64,000 bases of DNA from assembly GCA_013399695.1 (NCBI GenBank), contig VXAU01003549.1, positions 89,314-153,313 of the forward strand. The letters run 5' to 3'. The position numbers and the translations under genes are program-made. The stretch comes from Formicarius rufipectus. Taxonomy: Eukaryota; Chordata; Aves; Passeriformes; Formicariidae. Each line of letters starts with the position of its first letter. Within the stretch, counting starts at the first letter, position 1. The notes beneath the pieces were generated by a model, which had not been told where the DNA came from, ran no database searches, and saw nothing but the letters and a program-made list of their open reading frames with translations. Below are positions 63,545-64,000 of the stretch, piece after piece.

Positions 63545-64000
63545 TTAGTAAGTTTAAAGAACCTGTAGGAGTCCTTCCATGTACAGATAAAGTTTAGTCA
63601 GATGAAGTTAGGGAAGCACATGTCATCTCATGCTGTCCCACAGCATTTTTTCAATGAAACAGGAAATAATTTAATTTTGAATCTCAGAATGGTCCCCACA
63701 GAATGCTGTGTAGAAGTCAGTCATCCAGTAGTCAGGATACTCTAGCCTGTGTCCTGCAGCAGCAGGCAAGTGTGTGTCAGCAAAGTAATGAAACAGCTAC
63801 ACAAGTGAGGCTAGACAGGCTTTGTCTTCTGCGAAGTTCTGCCAACTCAACTCTGCACATAAGTCACCTGGCAGAACCCGGCACATCCTCAGAGGCATAA
63901 GAGCATTGGCTGACTCTGATGGTAATCTGAGGAGTGCCCTATTTAACTTACCTGTTCCGTAGCAATAGTTAAAGAAGAATCAAGCCCAAGTAAGCCTATA

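Larger units (their letters stand above)
54421..64000. other. Non-coding unique-looking sequence
   Basis: No gene is firmly supported. It includes the longest open frame of the window (56072-56668, + strand, 198 codons), discussed separately. A second, out-of-frame 184-codon frame (56251-56805) overlaps it, and the minus strand is open at 56462-56743, which points to a stop-poor GC-rich patch. Other contents: a 15-bp tandem repeat (56114-56143), a poly-T run with one ambiguous base (58632-58654), a C-rich tract (about 58911-58930), a T-rich tract (60499-60545), a 20-bp sequence at 60727-60746 shared with 18901-18920, and a nested inverted repeat (63492-63544). Confidence 0.6.

Overview
The window looks like ordinary non-coding DNA from a bird nuclear genome, probably a large intron or an intergenic stretch. 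The evidence is the AT-rich, CpG-poor vertebrate background, the very low density of interspersed repeats, a clear CR1 LINE reverse-transcriptase fragment of the type abundant in birds at 50.1-50.5 kb, and a second CR1 3' remnant near 28.7 kb. There is also one solo-LTR-like element and many T/G-rich low-complexity tracts. CR1 also occurs in turtles and crocodilians, so 'bird' is an inference from CR1 plus repeat sparsity. The passerine guess that the tRNA-derived element might suggest cannot be proven from this sequence.

I could not support any protein-coding gene. Open frames are short (mostly 60-130 codons, longest 198). They sit mainly in locally GC-richer, stop-poor patches, often open on both strands or in two frames, and none shows a domain I recognise. 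I saw no rRNA, intact tRNA, CRISPR or bacterial-type features.

Layout: 1-21 kb is unique-looking AT-rich sequence with homopolymer and T/G tracts, a 14-bp tandem duplication (8.2 kb) and a pair of octamer motifs (7.2 kb). At 21.07-21.26 kb lies a compact, strikingly CpG-rich element with Pol III A and B boxes, the most unusual object in the window. From 21.3 to 34.6 kb there is unique sequence, a CR1 tail in antisense (28.7 kb) and a homeodomain/POU-motif cluster (28.4 kb). At 34.63-35.13 kb is the one CpG-island-like segment. From 35 to 50 kb there is unique sequence with T/G tracts and a 16-bp perfect palindrome (46.1 kb). At 50.08-50.54 kb is a CR1 copy with its reverse-transcriptase core deleted. 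At 54.03-54.42 kb is a probable solo LTR. The remaining sequence to 64 kb holds the longest open frame (56.1 kb), one ambiguous base inside a poly-T run (58,643) and a nested inverted repeat (63.5 kb).

Long homopolymers and T/G tracts are strongly biased to T on the + strand. This fits, but does not prove, a + strand-transcribed intron. No previously undescribed system is evident. The best candidates for a second look are the tRNA-like CpG-rich element at 21.1 kb and the orphan CpG-rich segment at 34.9 kb.
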